From the NCBI GenBank assembly GCA_024958995.1, contig JANXGZ010000319.1, positions 1-6,943 on the forward strand: a stretch of 6,943 nt of DNA, written 5' to 3'. This DNA comes from Methylococcales bacterium (GTDB lineage: Bacteria; Pseudomonadota; Gammaproteobacteria; Methylococcales; UBA1147). Under the pieces are notes generated by a model. The model saw only the letters and a list, made by a program, of their open reading frames with translations. It did not search any database and was not told the DNA's origin. A program made the position numbers and the translations under genes. Each line of letters begins with the position of its first letter. Position 1 is the first letter of the stretch. Below, one piece after another: positions 6,396 through 6,943 of the stretch.

Positions 6396-6638
6396 GTTTC
6401 AATTCGACAGGGGCATTCAAGGTAGCCGTTCAGGCCAGCTTCACCTTGAGACCATGCGCCAGTTGGCACAGGAAGACAAAGGCCGGGTATTCGACGCAGT
6501 GCCTGACCGACCAGCAATTGATGATGGATCAGGTGATTAGAGCATCCTTTTCGCCGATGAGGTTGGTGGCCTATTGGCGAGGAGTGGAAAGGCATCTGTA
6601 ACCTTGCTTCTCCGCCTCACACACCCCGATCACCACGC

Positions 6639-6782
6639 CTACACCCAGCCTCGGTACAAGAATCTGCCTTCTCCGTACAAGATCAACCCGCGAACCCGCT
6701 TGAAGTACGCCAGGGATTTAGCTTGACTGGGATGCTCACGGTGGACTGGGGAGTTAGACAGCTTGTATCGCTTGATTCCCAT
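6639..6782 (-). CDS. Small hypothetical protein, 47 residues
   Basis: This ORF begins with ATG at 6782-6780 and ends at TAG (6641-6639). A strong GGAGG (6793-6789) lies six bases before the ATG, a better initiation site than those of cysD, cysN or modA. A TATAGT (6808-6803) could be a -10 box, but no good -35 is seen. The product is basic and aromatic (MGIKRYKLSNSP at the start, LAYFKRVRGLILYGEGRF at 24-41, ending RGWV), with no signal peptide or membrane segment. I do not recognise the family. It could be a genuine small protein or the start of a decayed larger gene. Confidence 0.35.
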   Translation of the reverse strand: MGIKRYKLSNSPVHREHPSQAKSLAYFKRVRGLILYGEGRFLYRGWV

Positions 6783-6788
6783 AAGAAA

Positions 6789-6793
6789 CCTCC
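6789..6793 (-). promoter_or_regulatory. Strong ribosome binding site of the 47-residue ORF
   Basis: GGAGG, six bases (TTTCTT) before the ATG at 6782, is the main reason to consider that small ORF real. Confidence 0.4.
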
Positions 6794-6905
6794 GTTTTCT
6801 AAACTATAGCGGTGGACCCATTCATAACGGGAGGGTTCTCTATAACCGAGCAGTTACACAGCATCATTTACAGGTTCTTAAAGTAGTGTCTTAATGAATG
6901 AATCT

Positions 6906-6943
6906 CTAGTTCAGGTCGTCATCTTTCCAGTACTTGGTTCCCT
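6906..6943 (-). CDS. Possible 3' end of a gene entering from the right edge
   Basis: The last 11 codons before a TAG (6908-6906) read GTKYWKDDDLN, a charged hydrophilic stretch typical of a protein C-terminus. The other two minus-strand frames stop within a few codons of the edge. It is far too short to identify; the neighbouring sequence to the right is needed. Confidence 0.2.
   Translation of the reverse strand, partial: GTKYWKDDDLN

Larger units (their letters stand above)
6342..6943. other. 602-base stretch with no confident gene
   Basis: Downstream of modA no modB/modC-like sequence, tRNA or terminator with a T-run was recognised. CACC-AAC-GGTG just after the modA stop is only a 4-base-pair stem. 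TAGCTAAT occurs twice in direct orientation (6376-6383 and 6388-6395). Short open frames exist on both strands around 6317-6595 without ribosome binding sites. Only the minus-strand ORF at 6782-6639 has good initiation signals. The low coding density suggests an accessory or degraded segment. Confidence 0.5.

Noticed and set aside
6401..6411. ATTCGACAGG resembling the start of tmRNA
   Set aside because: The rest of the tmRNA signature (GGTGCATGCCGAGG, tag frame, CCA-type 3' end) is absent.
6394..6540. Plus-strand ORF of 48 codons after modA
   Set aside because: It has an ATG start and plausible composition, but no ribosome binding site (nearest GAGG is 19 bases away) and no recognisable motif. 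It overlaps an equally open frame on the other strand.
6317..6595. Minus-strand ORF of 92 codons converging on modA
   Set aside because: It runs into the modA coding region, lacks a ribosome binding site, is rich in proline, histidine and arginine as shadow frames often are, and matches no family I know.

Overview
The window reads as a chromosomal segment of a proteobacterium, most likely a gammaproteobacterium. The protein-level signatures point that way: CysD and CysN resemble the E. coli proteins as I remember them, there is a ModA-type periplasmic protein, and GC content is moderate. No database search was possible, so the lineage is an inference. No phage, CRISPR array, rRNA or tRNA gene was seen.

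Layout. From right to left on the minus strand, in transcription order, come cysD (5406-4498) and cysN (4427-2781), which encode the two subunits of ATP sulfurylase. A 430-base stretch without a confident gene follows. Next is an EF-G-like translational GTPase (2350-302), whose 3' end overlaps the start of a Nudix hydrolase gene (324 to the left edge, truncated by the window). On the plus strand, divergent from cysD, lies modA (5571-6341), a periplasmic molybdate-binding protein without visible modB or modC. The last 600 bases (6342-6943) hold no recognisable gene. They contain one 47-codon minus-strand ORF with a very good ribosome binding site and, at the edge, a possible 3' end of another minus-strand gene.

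How the genes work together. CysD and CysN activate sulfate to adenosine 5'-phosphosulfate (APS), with GTP hydrolysis by CysN driving the reaction. CysN carries about 100 extra C-terminal residues that align by eye to the start, middle and end of APS kinase (CysC), but lack the P-loop core and most catalytic segments. I read it as a shrunken, probably inactive relic of a CysN-CysC fusion; this is the most notable observation here. The EF-G-like protein and the Nudix enzyme look translationally coupled. ModA binds an oxyanion that mimics sulfate, so its position next to sulfate activation may be meaningful or accidental.

The non-coding stretches hold several smaller signals. These are a nested inverted repeat and a possible gene remnant between cysN and the EF-G-like gene, a plausible sigma70 promoter for the EF-G-like gene, and a terminator-like hairpin in the cysD/modA divergent region.
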